A stretch of DNA of 64,000 nucleotides, taken from the NCBI GenBank assembly GCA_964631725.1, contig CAZVYX010000014.1:49271-113270 (forward strand), given 5' to 3'. The DNA is from GCA-2731375 sp964631725. Lineage in GTDB: Bacteria; Pseudomonadota; Alphaproteobacteria; GCA-2731375. Every line of letters begins with the position of its first letter. Position 1 is the first letter of the stretch. This document shows, in pieces, positions 15,331 through 23,170 of this stretch. The notes under the pieces are model-generated. The model was not told where the DNA came from. It saw only the letters and a list, made by a program, of their open reading frames with translations, and did no database searches. The translations under genes were made by a program, and so were the position numbers.

Positions 15331-15428
15331 GAGCAATTTTCAATTAATTGGGTCGCTTACGCGACTCAAGTGATTGGTTCAATTGCTCTATTCTAAAGAT
15401 TCTGAGCACATTTAGTCTAAATGTGCTC
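15331..15428. repeat. Double-hairpin intergenic repeat, copy 1
   Basis: Two hairpins flank a short linker. Hairpin A has arms starting GAGCAATT (15331) and ending AATTGCTC (15388), imperfect over about 26 nt, with the GGTCGC/GCGACTC core closing the loop near 15351-15366. The linker TATTCTAAAGATT follows at 15389-15401. Hairpin B is a 25-nt near-perfect palindrome, GAGCACATTTAG / T / CTAAATGTGCTC (15404-15428). A second copy in the opposite orientation is at 43560-43651, sharing the GAGCAA arm and the TATTCTAAAG linker. It lies between divergent genes, 46 nt before the flavoenzyme start. Confidence 0.75.
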
Positions 15429-15474
15429 TAGGCTGTGCGGCGCGGGTACGGATTGAAACAAATCGAGTGGGGCG

Positions 15475-16665
15475 ATGACATCGAGATCAGAGACAGGCGA
15501 GGCCCTGGCGGCATCCGCCCTGGACAACGCCCGTGCCGTGGCGCCGGTCCTGCGCGCCGCCGGTGACCGGATTGAAGCTGATCGGGCGTTGCCCCCCGAT
15601 ATCGTCGCCGCCATGCACGAGGCGCAGTTGTTCCGCCTGAGCCTGCCGCGGCGCCATGGCGGGGCGGAACTGGCCCTGCCGCAAATGGCCCAAGCGGCCG
15701 AGATTATCGCCGGCGCCGATGCCTCCGCCGCCTGGTGCCTGGGCCAGGCCCTGGGCTGCGCCATGACCGCCGCTTTCATGGACGAAGAACCGGCGCGGGA
15801 GATCTTCGATGCCGCCGATGCGGTGCTGGCCTGGGGCGCCGGCATACAAGGCACATTGACCGCCACGGATGGCGGCTATCTGGTCAGCGGTACCTGGCGC
15901 TTCGCCTCCGGCAGCCATAACGCCACTTGGCTGGGCGGTCATTCCAAGGTGTTCGAGGCCGATGGCAGCCCGCGCACGGACGAAAACGGGCGGCAGGTGA
16001 ACCGCACCGCCCTGTTTCCGCGCCAGCAGGCGAAAATGGCCGATGATTGGTATGTCATGGGCCTGCGCGGCACCCGCAGCGAGGCCTATACGGTAGAGAA
16101 TCTGTTCGTCGCCGAGGGGCTGACGGCGGACCGGGAGACCGACGCCGAGCGGCGCGTCAATACCACCCTGTTCCGCTTTCCCACCACGGCCGTCTATGCC
16201 TCGCTGTTTTCCTCGGTCGCCCTGGGCATTGCGCAAAGCATGTTCGACGACCTGCTCACCCTGGCGCGGGACAAGACTCCGCGCGGCGCCCGCAGCGCCC
16301 TGCGAGACAGCCCGGTTTTCCAGAGCAGGCTGGCGGAGCTGGAGGCACAACTTGGCGCGCCGCGGGCCTACAAGCACGCCATTCTGTCGGAGATCTGGGA
16401 CCAGGTTGCGGCGACGGAAGAGCTGTCCATGGACAACCGGGCCCGTATCCGCCTCGCCACCACCTTTGCCATCAATCAGGCGACGGCGGTGTCGGAGCAG
16501 GTCTATCATCTGGCCGGCTCCACCGCGATTTTCGACAACGAACCGTTCGAACGGCGCTTCCGCGACATCCACGCCGTCTCGCAGCAGGTCCAGGCCCGGT
16601 TCACCAACTACGAAACCGTGGGCCGTTACATGCTGGGCCACAGGGCCGACACGATCTTCATGTGA
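15475..16665 (+). CDS. Acyl-CoA dehydrogenase-fold flavoenzyme (group D monooxygenase or dehydrogenase)
   Basis: This 396-residue protein has the acyl-CoA dehydrogenase three-domain fold: an N-terminal helical domain, a middle beta domain (YLVSGTWRFASGS near residue 140) and a C-terminal four-helix domain. The middle-domain W-R-F-A-S-G and GLRGTRSEAYTVENLFV motifs are typical of FMN/FAD-dependent monooxygenase relatives (HpaB/DszC-like) and of unassigned catabolic dehydrogenases. The usual acyl-CoA dehydrogenase catalytic Glu is not obvious. The stop overlaps the start of the Asp/Glu-racemase-like gene by one base, so they form a two-gene operon. Confidence 0.8.
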   Translation: MTSRSETGEALAASALDNARAVAPVLRAAGDRIEADRALPPDIVAAMHEAQLFRLSLPRRHGGAELALPQMAQAAEIIAGADASAAWCLGQALGCAMTAAFMDEEPAREIFDAADAVLAWGAGIQGTLTATDGGYLVSGTWRFASGSHNATWLGGHSKVFEADGSPRTDENGRQVNRTALFPRQQAKMADDWYVMGLRGTRSEAYTVENLFVAEGLTADRETDAERRVNTTLFRFPTTAVYASLFSSVALGIAQSMFDDLLTLARDKTPRGARSALRDSPVFQSRLAELEAQLGAPRAYKHAILSEIWDQVAATEELSMDNRARIRLATTFAINQATAVSEQVYHLAGSTAIFDNEPFERRFRDIHAVSQQVQARFTNYETVGRYMLGHRADTIFM

Positions 16666-17399
16666 TGGAACCTAAATCCACATATGGCTGGCGGGCCAAG
16701 CTCGGCCTGATCGTGCCGACCACCAATACGATCAACGAGGCGGAATGGAACATGGCCGCGCCCGGCGGGGTCAGTATCCACAGCGCCCGGATGGTGCTGC
16801 ATACGGATCTCGAGTCCGCCACGGGCAAGGCGGCGTTACATGACGATCTGACGACCGCCGTCAACAGTCTCGCCCCGGCCGGACTGGACGTCATCGCCTA
16901 TGGCTGCACCGCCGGTTCCCTGGTCACGCCACGGGCGGCGCTGGCGGAGTTCATGACCGGGGTCTGCGGCCTGCCCTGCGTCACCACGGGCGCGGCGATC
17001 GTAGATGCGCTGGTTGCCTTGGACGTAAAGTCTGTTTCCGTCGCCACGCCTTACGATAAACGCCTGAACGACCACGAGGCCGCGTTCCTTGAGAGCCAGG
17101 GCATCACGGTGCGGGCCATCGAGGGCCTGGGCTATGGCGCCAACGGGCCGCGGGAATACACCCTGATGCATCGGGTCCCCAGGGACGAGATCATGGACCT
17201 GGCGCGCCGGGTCGATGATCCCGATGCCGATGGCTTGCTGATCAGCTGCACCGATCTGCCTACCTTCGGCGTCATCGCGAAACTGGAACAGGAATTGGGC
17301 AAACCCGTGGTCACCTCCAGCCAGGCAACCCTCTGGGCCGCCCTGGCCGCCGCCGGTCTGGAGGCGAAGCTGCCCGGCCTTGGTCGTCTGCTCACATGA
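16665..17399 (+). CDS. Asp/Glu racemase superfamily enzyme, maleate isomerase/arylmalonate decarboxylase-like
   Basis: A 244-residue protein starting with ATG inside the preceding stop (TGATG, 16663-16667). It has the pseudo-twofold Asp/Glu racemase fold with two cysteines in the expected places, YGCTAGS near residue 83 and ISCTDLP near residue 192. The N-terminal LGLIVPTTNTINEAEW motif is characteristic of the maleate cis-trans isomerase/arylmalonate decarboxylase group. With the adjacent flavoenzyme and the nearby amidase-like gene it suggests ring-cleavage product processing (for example maleamate to maleate to fumarate), but that pathway is inference. Confidence 0.82.
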   Translation: MEPKSTYGWRAKLGLIVPTTNTINEAEWNMAAPGGVSIHSARMVLHTDLESATGKAALHDDLTTAVNSLAPAGLDVIAYGCTAGSLVTPRAALAEFMTGVCGLPCVTTGAAIVDALVALDVKSVSVATPYDKRLNDHEAAFLESQGITVRAIEGLGYGANGPREYTLMHRVPRDEIMDLARRVDDPDADGLLISCTDLPTFGVIAKLEQELGKPVVTSSQATLWAALAAAGLEAKLPGLGRLLT

Positions 17400-17400
17400 A

Positions 17401-18072
17401 TTAGAACGGTTTGGTCGAACCGACGAAGGCGATCAGCAGCACCACACACCACAAGGTCACGGCGGCGCTGCCGGCATTGATACGGTTCCGCTTCATGCGT
17501 CGTTCACCTTCGATGGCCTGTTCGCCACCGGCGCGGACCATTTCGAAAATGCCCTCCCAATGATCGGCAGCGCGCAGGATCCAGGTGGCGGCGAGAACCA
17601 TCAGACCGTAAAGCGCCAATTTCAGGGCCAGCCAGCCCTGCGATACCGGCGCGCCATAGATCAGGGCATAAATGCCCAGCACGGTCATGGCGGCGGCGAC
17701 GGCAAACCAGAGCACCCGGTTGAAGCGGTTCATGGAACCTTCTCGCGTCGTGCCGATGGAGAACTTCTCCACCCACAGCATGGCCAGCCAAGCCAAGCTG
17801 AGAACCCAGATCGTTACCAGCCAGCCGCCAGTGACCTGGCTGCCGTGCTGCAGGGCCAGGGTAAAGCCGATGGGCAGGATCAACGGCGCGCAGGTGCGCG
17901 GCGCCATATCCACCTTGCGGCGGATTTCCCTGACCCGCAGGCGCTCATCCAGGCTCAGGTCCTCCCGCGTCAACTGGCTGTCGCAAAAGAACACACCCAG
18001 ATCCGAGCCGAGCCAATAGCCGAACAGAAACACGTGAACGAAGATCAGAACGTCCTGAAAATCGATGTGCAT
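17401..18072 (-). CDS. Integral membrane protein of unknown function
   Basis: A 223-residue protein with about five transmembrane segments. It starts with FQDVLIFVHVFLFGYWLGSDL and has a soluble loop rich in charged residues at about 35-55 (LTREDLSLDERLRVREIRRK). A conserved-looking histidine (residue 13) and DSQL segment are visible, but no known domain was recognised. The gene starts 1 nt after the MaoC-C gene stop, so it is probably the third gene of that operon. It ends 1 nt from the convergent racemase-like gene. Confidence 0.7.
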   Translation of the reverse strand: MHIDFQDVLIFVHVFLFGYWLGSDLGVFFCDSQLTREDLSLDERLRVREIRRKVDMAPRTCAPLILPIGFTLALQHGSQVTGGWLVTIWVLSLAWLAMLWVEKFSIGTTREGSMNRFNRVLWFAVAAAMTVLGIYALIYGAPVSQGWLALKLALYGLMVLAATWILRAADHWEGIFEMVRAGGEQAIEGERRMKRNRINAGSAAVTLWCVVLLIAFVGSTKPF

Positions 18073-18073
18073 C

Positions 18074-18490
18074 TCAACTGAACCGCACCTGCGCCGTGCC
18101 GGGGGTTATGACGTCACCGTTTTCATTCTTGATGAAGACATCCATGTCGACGGTACCGGCGGCGGCATCAATGGCCGTTATGGCGCCGCCCGAGGTCAGG
18201 GTCTCGCCGATGTAGGAGGCGCGGCGGTTGGAGTAATTGAACTGCACCAGGGTGCCGCTCTCGCCCATCCAGTTGACCACCACCTGGTTCAGCCAATCGC
18301 CCTGCAGGGGGCCATCAATGACCACGCCGGGATGTTTTTCCACTTCCGTTGTATAGGTTTCGTCATAGTGAATGCGATGGGGGTTCCAGATCGCCGCGTT
18401 GTAGCAGAACAGAGAGACATTGGTGGCGGTGTGTTGGCGTTCCGGCAGGGCCTGTCCCACGGATAGATCGGCAATATTGACATTACTCAT
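18074..18490 (-). CDS. MaoC-like hot-dog protein, catalytic half of a split hydratase
   Basis: A 138-residue single hot-dog-fold protein containing the hydratase-2-like catalytic segment NPHRIHYD near residue 36, where Asp and His normally activate water. It overlaps the upstream 164-residue hot-dog gene by 4 nt. Such pairs correspond to the C- and N-terminal halves of fused FAS1-like or mesaconyl-CoA hydratase-like enzymes. The pair likely forms a heteromeric enoyl-CoA (or 3-methylfumaryl/mesaconyl-type) hydratase. Specificity is inference. Confidence 0.8.
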   Translation of the reverse strand: MSNVNIADLSVGQALPERQHTATNVSLFCYNAAIWNPHRIHYDETYTTEVEKHPGVVIDGPLQGDWLNQVVVNWMGESGTLVQFNYSNRRASYIGETLTSGGAITAIDAAAGTVDMDVFIKNENGDVITPGTAQVRFS

Positions 18491-18981
18491 CGGAAAATCC
18501 TCGTCTGCTTTTCTTCCATCACCAATTCGCCGGCATCGGTCTCGACACGCAGGTTATAGACCACGAAGATCAATGGTCCGGTGCTGCCCTGTTTTTCAAT
18601 CAAATCAGCCAACGAGCGTGTGGCAACCAGCACATCGCCCGGATGCACGGTGCGGTGAAAAGTCATCTCGGTGCCCCCGGCCATGACCCGCTTCAGGGGC
18701 AGGTCGGGCAGAAAACTCTCGTGCGACAGACCGTCCGGGCCCAGATTCGCCAACGGCACCAGGGGCCTGAGGGCGCCGAACATGAACATCGGCGGCGCCT
18801 CGTCGCCGTTCAGGAATTTCTCCTGCTGCTGCTCCGTCGAAATGGAATATTTGATGATGTCGCTACGGTTGATCTCGATCCGCTGCGGCTCGCCACTGCG
18901 CCCGATCCACGATTTCGCTTCCGCGCTGATTAACTCGCTCACTGTCAGGTCCTTCCCTCGTCCGATCCCGTTTTGCACCAT
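18487..18981 (-). CDS. MaoC-like N-terminal-half hot-dog protein (FAS1-like dehydratase)
   Basis: A 164-residue hot-dog protein with the FAS1-like N-terminal dehydratase pattern. RIEINRSDIIKYSIS is near residue 35, PPMFMFGAL near 62, and KRVMAGGTEMTFHRTVHPGDVLVATRSLADLIEK (quoted in part) spans the central helix-strand unit. This half usually lacks the catalytic Asp-His pair and packs against the catalytic half, here encoded by the next gene (4-nt overlap). An ATG further in (MRQVL-type) is not needed; the ATG at 18981 gives the full domain. Confidence 0.8.
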   Translation of the reverse strand: MVQNGIGRGKDLTVSELISAEAKSWIGRSGEPQRIEINRSDIIKYSISTEQQQEKFLNGDEAPPMFMFGALRPLVPLANLGPDGLSHESFLPDLPLKRVMAGGTEMTFHRTVHPGDVLVATRSLADLIEKQGSTGPLIFVVYNLRVETDAGELVMEEKQTRIFR

Positions 18982-19128
18982 AGTGGCAGACGGGCGGCGG
19001 CAGGTGCAAGAACAACGGGGAAAGGAACTTATTTTTCAGCAAAAGTGGTTGCTTCACATTTGTTCATGATCGGCTAATAAATCCACTCAAAAGCCCGTGC
19101 ACAATCTTGACACACGATGGGACTTCGA

Positions 19129-20427
19129 TCACGGCCAGCTAATAGCTGCAATCGTGTCTCGGTCGAGTATCACACCTTTTACGGCATGGTTGGTGGACGA
19201 AGGGGCCTCGTGCGAAGAAAGAACCAATGAGGTGCTATCATTATAGAGCAGGAATATGTCATTGCAGCGAACGAAACTCTCTTCATTCTGCTTGGACTCG
19301 CAGCCTAAATTTTCCTGCAAATTAGCGGGTGCGGACGCGCCTTTCACCCATAGGCTGACCATCTCAGGTTTCCCGCCTCCGAAAGCCGGTGGTATTAGCG
19401 GATAGAGATGCGTCGTGTAAATTGAAACGGAGCCGAAAATTATTGTGGCTCCGACCAGAAGAATGGCCGCCGTGCCCCAGTTCGCCATATTCCGTTCGTC
19501 GGAGTTATTCCATTCCATTGCCGTTACGACCAACCACAGTCCTCCGAAGACAATTTCGAAGATAAGGACAGTCAATGCTATACGATAGATAGCAAATTCC
19601 TGGTACCACGATAGCTCAAGTATCTGCAGTGACCATCGCATGCAGAAGAGCATGAACGTCATAAAAGCGCCTAAGACAACGGCGGCATAAATAAACTTCT
19701 TGATCGTTAGATTCTTCTCCTCTTCATCGGCCGCATCGCCAATTTGGTCATCGCCAGGAGGTGACCCCACCGTGGATATTCCATTATCGTCCGAGCGAAA
19801 TGTTACTTCCGACCCGCCAAACACCTTTCGAATTCTCCCTAGCCAGGGTATTCGATCGCCAAGATAATAGACCGCCAGCGATACAGCACCAACGAGCACT
19901 AGAATCACAATAGATGCGAGGTAGAGGGTTCTGCCCGATACATTGATGTCCACGGCCAGGTCGATTATCCAAACAAATGCCGACAAGACTAGCCAGATGC
20001 CCAAAATGCAGTAGGAAAACGTGCCAACGAAAAGAATTAGATATGCGGCGATAATGAACGGCGCTAGCGCAACAATCGGCAGCATGAAATGGAGTTCGAA
20101 TTTCTTGGCGTTGATACCAATATTCATGGAGTGGAAACGAGATTTTGGACTAGATTTGGCTTGCAGGCCCGCGATGCCGGAATTTACATAAAATACCAAT
20201 AGACCAAGCAATATGCCGGGCAAGACCCCGGCCCGAAACGTGCTTTCAAAGCCTATGACATGTGAAGGTACGTTGTAGTCTGAAAGGTGAAGATAGACCG
20301 CAGGTATACCCATTGCCGCCGCCAGTCCGACACTGGCGGCGCCAAGCTTCAGCAAGCCCTCCAATTTGCTGGCGAGAGACGGAGGGGTGGTAACGGCGTT
20401 TTGTTTTGGCGACGCCCCTTCGGACAT
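19129..20427 (-). CDS. Orphan multi-pass membrane protein, atypical composition
   Basis: This 432-residue protein was not recognised as any family. It has about nine hydrophobic segments in two blocks (about 28-190 and 240-345) separated by an acidic soluble stretch (GDDQIGDAADEEEK near 220). It ends in a C-terminal soluble tail containing two cysteines. Codon use is visibly AT-richer than its neighbours (for example ATA, AAT and GAT rich stretches), and it is flanked by long non-coding gaps, which suggests horizontal acquisition. It may be an island cargo or a sensor-type membrane protein; no function is proposed. Confidence 0.6.
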   Translation of the reverse strand: MSEGASPKQNAVTTPPSLASKLEGLLKLGAASVGLAAAMGIPAVYLHLSDYNVPSHVIGFESTFRAGVLPGILLGLLVFYVNSGIAGLQAKSSPKSRFHSMNIGINAKKFELHFMLPIVALAPFIIAAYLILFVGTFSYCILGIWLVLSAFVWIIDLAVDINVSGRTLYLASIVILVLVGAVSLAVYYLGDRIPWLGRIRKVFGGSEVTFRSDDNGISTVGSPPGDDQIGDAADEEEKNLTIKKFIYAAVVLGAFMTFMLFCMRWSLQILELSWYQEFAIYRIALTVLIFEIVFGGLWLVVTAMEWNNSDERNMANWGTAAILLVGATIIFGSVSIYTTHLYPLIPPAFGGGKPEMVSLWVKGASAPANLQENLGCESKQNEESFVRCNDIFLLYNDSTSLVLSSHEAPSSTNHAVKGVILDRDTIAAISWP

Positions 20428-20889
20428 ATTGATACACCCATCTATGATTCATCGACCCACATTATTATGACCCTAAATCCCGATGATATGTCAAATCGAT
20501 GCACTTGGGCGATGAAGATTCAATCTTGCCATTCTCCAAACCCGCTTATTCGGCGTACTAACGCGCAAAGCTCTCATTGCGCCACACGGAAAGTCGTCTG
20601 CCATTGAAGATGCCAACGATCCACCCCGATCCGTTCCCTATAGGCTGAAGTGCAATCCCCACTCCGTATTCAATTCGGAAATTCGCGATTAAATCAACGT
20701 CCGGCGCGGCGCCCGGGCCACCACACCGGGATATCCCATTGAGCAGATAAGCCCAACCTGTCTGGGGTGGCATCCGCGTTCGGATAAACGCGCCGTTCAT
20801 GGTATCATGGCATTGCTTGAAACGCCCCTTGCCGGCGCGTTTCGAACTTGGGGACGCAAATATCACGCGACGCAAAGGACATGAAAATC
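20428..20889. other. Gene-poor gap with one doubtful minus-strand ORF
   Basis: This 460-bp stretch has no confident gene. A minus-strand open frame at 20558-20875 (105 codons, or 80 from an internal ATG at 20800) ends in a protein-like stretch (DVDLIANFRIEYGVGI), but no Shine-Dalgarno or family was recognised. The AT-richer 20460-20600 part resembles the composition of the adjacent orphan membrane gene. Confidence 0.35.
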
Positions 20890-21465
20890 ATGTCGGAACT
20901 AAAGCTGCAATGCCGCTGCGGAAATGTTCAAGGCCGGGTGCGGGACTTTTCGCCACGTAGCAGTACCCGAACCGTGTGCCATTGCGGCAGTTGCCAGGCT
21001 TACGCCCGACATCTTGGTGAAGACAGCGGGACAATGGACGAATTCGGCGGCACCGACATTGTCCAGTTGACGCCGGCACAGGTGACAATCGACCAGGGCA
21101 TGGAGCACCTGCGTTGTCTGAGACTGACGCCAAAGGGCCTTTACCGCTGGTATGCCGGCTGTTGCAAAACGCCCATTGCCAACACCATATCCCCCGGCTT
21201 CCCTTTTGTCGGGCTGGTTCACAATGCGCTTGCAGGCAATGGCCCGCCGGACGATTGCCTGGGGCCGGTAAATTTCTACGTTCAAGGCAAGACAGCGCTA
21301 GGCGCGCGCACGGAACAAAAGGTCCACGCCGGCTTCCCAATTTCGTGGTTTTTGTTCAGCGCACCCTGGATGCTGTCCGGCAAGTTCCGCGGCAAAACCC
21401 GCCCCTCAGCTTTCTTTGACGATAACGGCAACCCGCCCGTGGAGCCGGAAATCCTGAACGCATAG
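20890..21465 (+). CDS. DUF6151/GFA-like zinc-binding protein
   Basis: A 191-residue protein whose N-terminus carries LQCRCGNVQG and CHCGSCQAYARHL, the paired CxC / CxxC zinc ligands of glutathione-dependent formaldehyde-activating enzyme-like folds. A later AGCCKTPIANT provides further cysteines. The overall pattern (CRCGNVQGRV, HCGSCQ, YAGCCKTP) fits the DUF6151 family. The ATG at 20890 is preferred; an ATG at 20881 is also in frame. The role is unknown; proteins of this fold bind small thiol adducts through zinc. Confidence 0.75.
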   Translation: MSELKLQCRCGNVQGRVRDFSPRSSTRTVCHCGSCQAYARHLGEDSGTMDEFGGTDIVQLTPAQVTIDQGMEHLRCLRLTPKGLYRWYAGCCKTPIANTISPGFPFVGLVHNALAGNGPPDDCLGPVNFYVQGKTALGARTEQKVHAGFPISWFLFSAPWMLSGKFRGKTRPSAFFDDNGNPPVEPEILNA

Positions 21466-21564
21466 CCCAGGCAGCGGCCGGGCATAAAAAAGGACGCAAA
21501 TTCGCCGCCGGCTCCGCTGATTAGGTAATGCACCGTTGGTAAGAATGCGGCACAGAGGTCGTGA

Positions 21565-22023
21565 TCATGGGTCGATGGCGATTTTCATGTGCGGAATTTC
21601 GCGGCCCGGGATCGAGCCCGAGGGCATTGTGCCAACAGTTTCAAATCCCAGTTTCTCGTAAAATGGAACCGCGAACGGATCGGCATCAAGGCGCAATTCC
21701 ACAAGTTTTTGCGCCCGGGCCCGCTCAACCAGCTTCTGCCACAGCAAGCGCCCGACGCCTTGGCGTTGACAATCCGGATCGATGAAAAAGGCATGCACCT
21801 CACCCTTGGAACCATCCGGATCGGGCCGCAAACAGGCGCAGCCACATACCATTCCGTCTTCCGCGACCCAGTATTCGCCGGCGCGCAAATCATCCGCCGT
21901 GACGGTCAGTTCATCCCGGCAGGCCGCCATGAAGGCGTCGTCATAGCCGTTCGACTGTTTCGAGCGAAACGTTAGCGCCGTCAGAACGTCGATATCCTCA
22001 AGTTGCGCCGGGCGTATCTTCAT
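21565..22023 (-). CDS. GNAT-family N-acetyltransferase
   Basis: A 152-residue GCN5-related N-acetyltransferase. The acetyl-CoA pyrophosphate loop reads QRQGVGRLLWQKLVE near residue 89, preceded by the HAFFIDPDCQ strand and followed by the LRLDADPFAVPFYEKLGFETVG C-terminal module that is typical of the fold. It starts 10 nt after the enolase-superfamily gene and is the last gene of the mesaconate operon. The acceptor substrate is unknown. Confidence 0.88.
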   Translation of the reverse strand: MKIRPAQLEDIDVLTALTFRSKQSNGYDDAFMAACRDELTVTADDLRAGEYWVAEDGMVCGCACLRPDPDGSKGEVHAFFIDPDCQRQGVGRLLWQKLVERARAQKLVELRLDADPFAVPFYEKLGFETVGTMPSGSIPGREIPHMKIAIDP

Positions 22024-22033
22024 GGCGCCCGTC

Positions 22034-23167
22034 TCATGAGGCGTGAAATTCCTTGACGAAATCCGGGTCCGGTTCGACGCCCAGGCCGGGCCCCGCGGGC
22101 AGGGTCATCATGCCATCAATGACGGCCGGCAGGCCGCCCGTTAGCTGTTCGCGAAGCGGGTTGGGATTGGCGTCAACCTCCAGCAAGCCGTCACCGCCCG
22201 CCGCCGCCAGGCAATGGCCGGAGGCCAAAAGGCCGATGGCGCCGGCCAGGAAATGGGGGCAATAGCACTGCCCAGCCTCGATAATGCGCCGGGCCAGGGG
22301 CAGCGTCTTGGTGAAACCGCCCCATTTGCACATATCCGGCTGCACCACACCCAACACCTTGGCGGCGATATGAGCATCGAACTGCGCATCACCCAGCAGA
22401 TTTTCACCCGCCGCCACCGGTGCGCCGGGCAGTGCGGCCAGACGGCGCCAGCTATCCAGGCCCTGGTCCGCCGGGATTGGTTCCTCAATCCAAGTCAGGC
22501 CGAATTTGGAATAGTCCGGCCAGTTGGCGCAGGCGGTGTCCAGATCCCACTTTTGATTGACATCCGTCATCAGGCGGCGGTCGCCGATCATCTCTCGAAT
22601 GGTGCCAATCGCCGCCAAATCGGTCTCCCGCCCGAAGCCGATCTTGACCTTGAAGGCGGCGTAGCCTTCCGCCAGCTTGGCCGCGACAATATCCTCGAAG
22701 CCACGGGGATTGAGGCCGGAGGCGTAGACCGGCACCGTGTCCCGCGCCCCGCCCAGAAAACGCCACAACGGCTCACCCGCCCGCCGCGCGGCCAGGTCAC
22801 AGAGCGCGATGTCGACGCCCGCGATGGCCTGGGCAAAAGGACCCGGCTCGCCGCACTGAATGGCCAGAATATGGCTCTGGTTGGTCATGGCATCGAACGC
22901 GTCCGCCGGCGTGGCCCAGGCCTTCAACGTCGCGATGGGGGCCAGATAGTCGCGGATCAGATGGGCGCGGTTTTCGGCGCCATGCACGGGGAAATTGCCG
23001 AACACCTCGCCCCAGCCAACAGCGCCCTCGGCATCTTCCGCCCGCACCAGCAGGACAACACGTCTGGTGATGGTGCCGAACGAGGTCATTACCGGTGTCT
23101 CGATCGGCGCATGCAGCAGTACCGGCTCGACCTTGACGATATTCAAATCAGACAGTTCCGCCACCAT
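22034..23167 (-). CDS. Mandelate racemase/muconate lactonizing enzyme family protein, copy 3
   Basis: A 377-residue enolase-superfamily barrel with the canonical MR-subgroup set: FKVKIG (K-x-K) near 171, Asp in MTDVNQKWD, Glu in WIEEPIP, Glu in AAGENLLG, and His in CPHFLAGAIG. The N-terminal capping domain begins LSDLNIVKVEPVLLHAPIETPVM (read in part), resembling sugar-lactone cycloisomerases and dipeptide epimerase relatives. It starts 3 nt after the methylaspartate ammonia-lyase gene, in one operon with it, and may act upstream or downstream of mesaconate or methylaspartate. The substrate is inference only. Confidence 0.85.
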   Translation of the reverse strand: MVAELSDLNIVKVEPVLLHAPIETPVMTSFGTITRRVVLLVRAEDAEGAVGWGEVFGNFPVHGAENRAHLIRDYLAPIATLKAWATPADAFDAMTNQSHILAIQCGEPGPFAQAIAGVDIALCDLAARRAGEPLWRFLGGARDTVPVYASGLNPRGFEDIVAAKLAEGYAAFKVKIGFGRETDLAAIGTIREMIGDRRLMTDVNQKWDLDTACANWPDYSKFGLTWIEEPIPADQGLDSWRRLAALPGAPVAAGENLLGDAQFDAHIAAKVLGVVQPDMCKWGGFTKTLPLARRIIEAGQCYCPHFLAGAIGLLASGHCLAAAGGDGLLEVDANPNPLREQLTGGLPAVIDGMMTLPAGPGLGVEPDPDFVKEFHAS

Positions 23168-23170
23168 TCG

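Noticed and set aside
20558..20875. A 105-codon minus-strand ORF as a confident gene
   Set aside because: No Shine-Dalgarno, family match or conserved neighbour; described only as doubtful within the gap.
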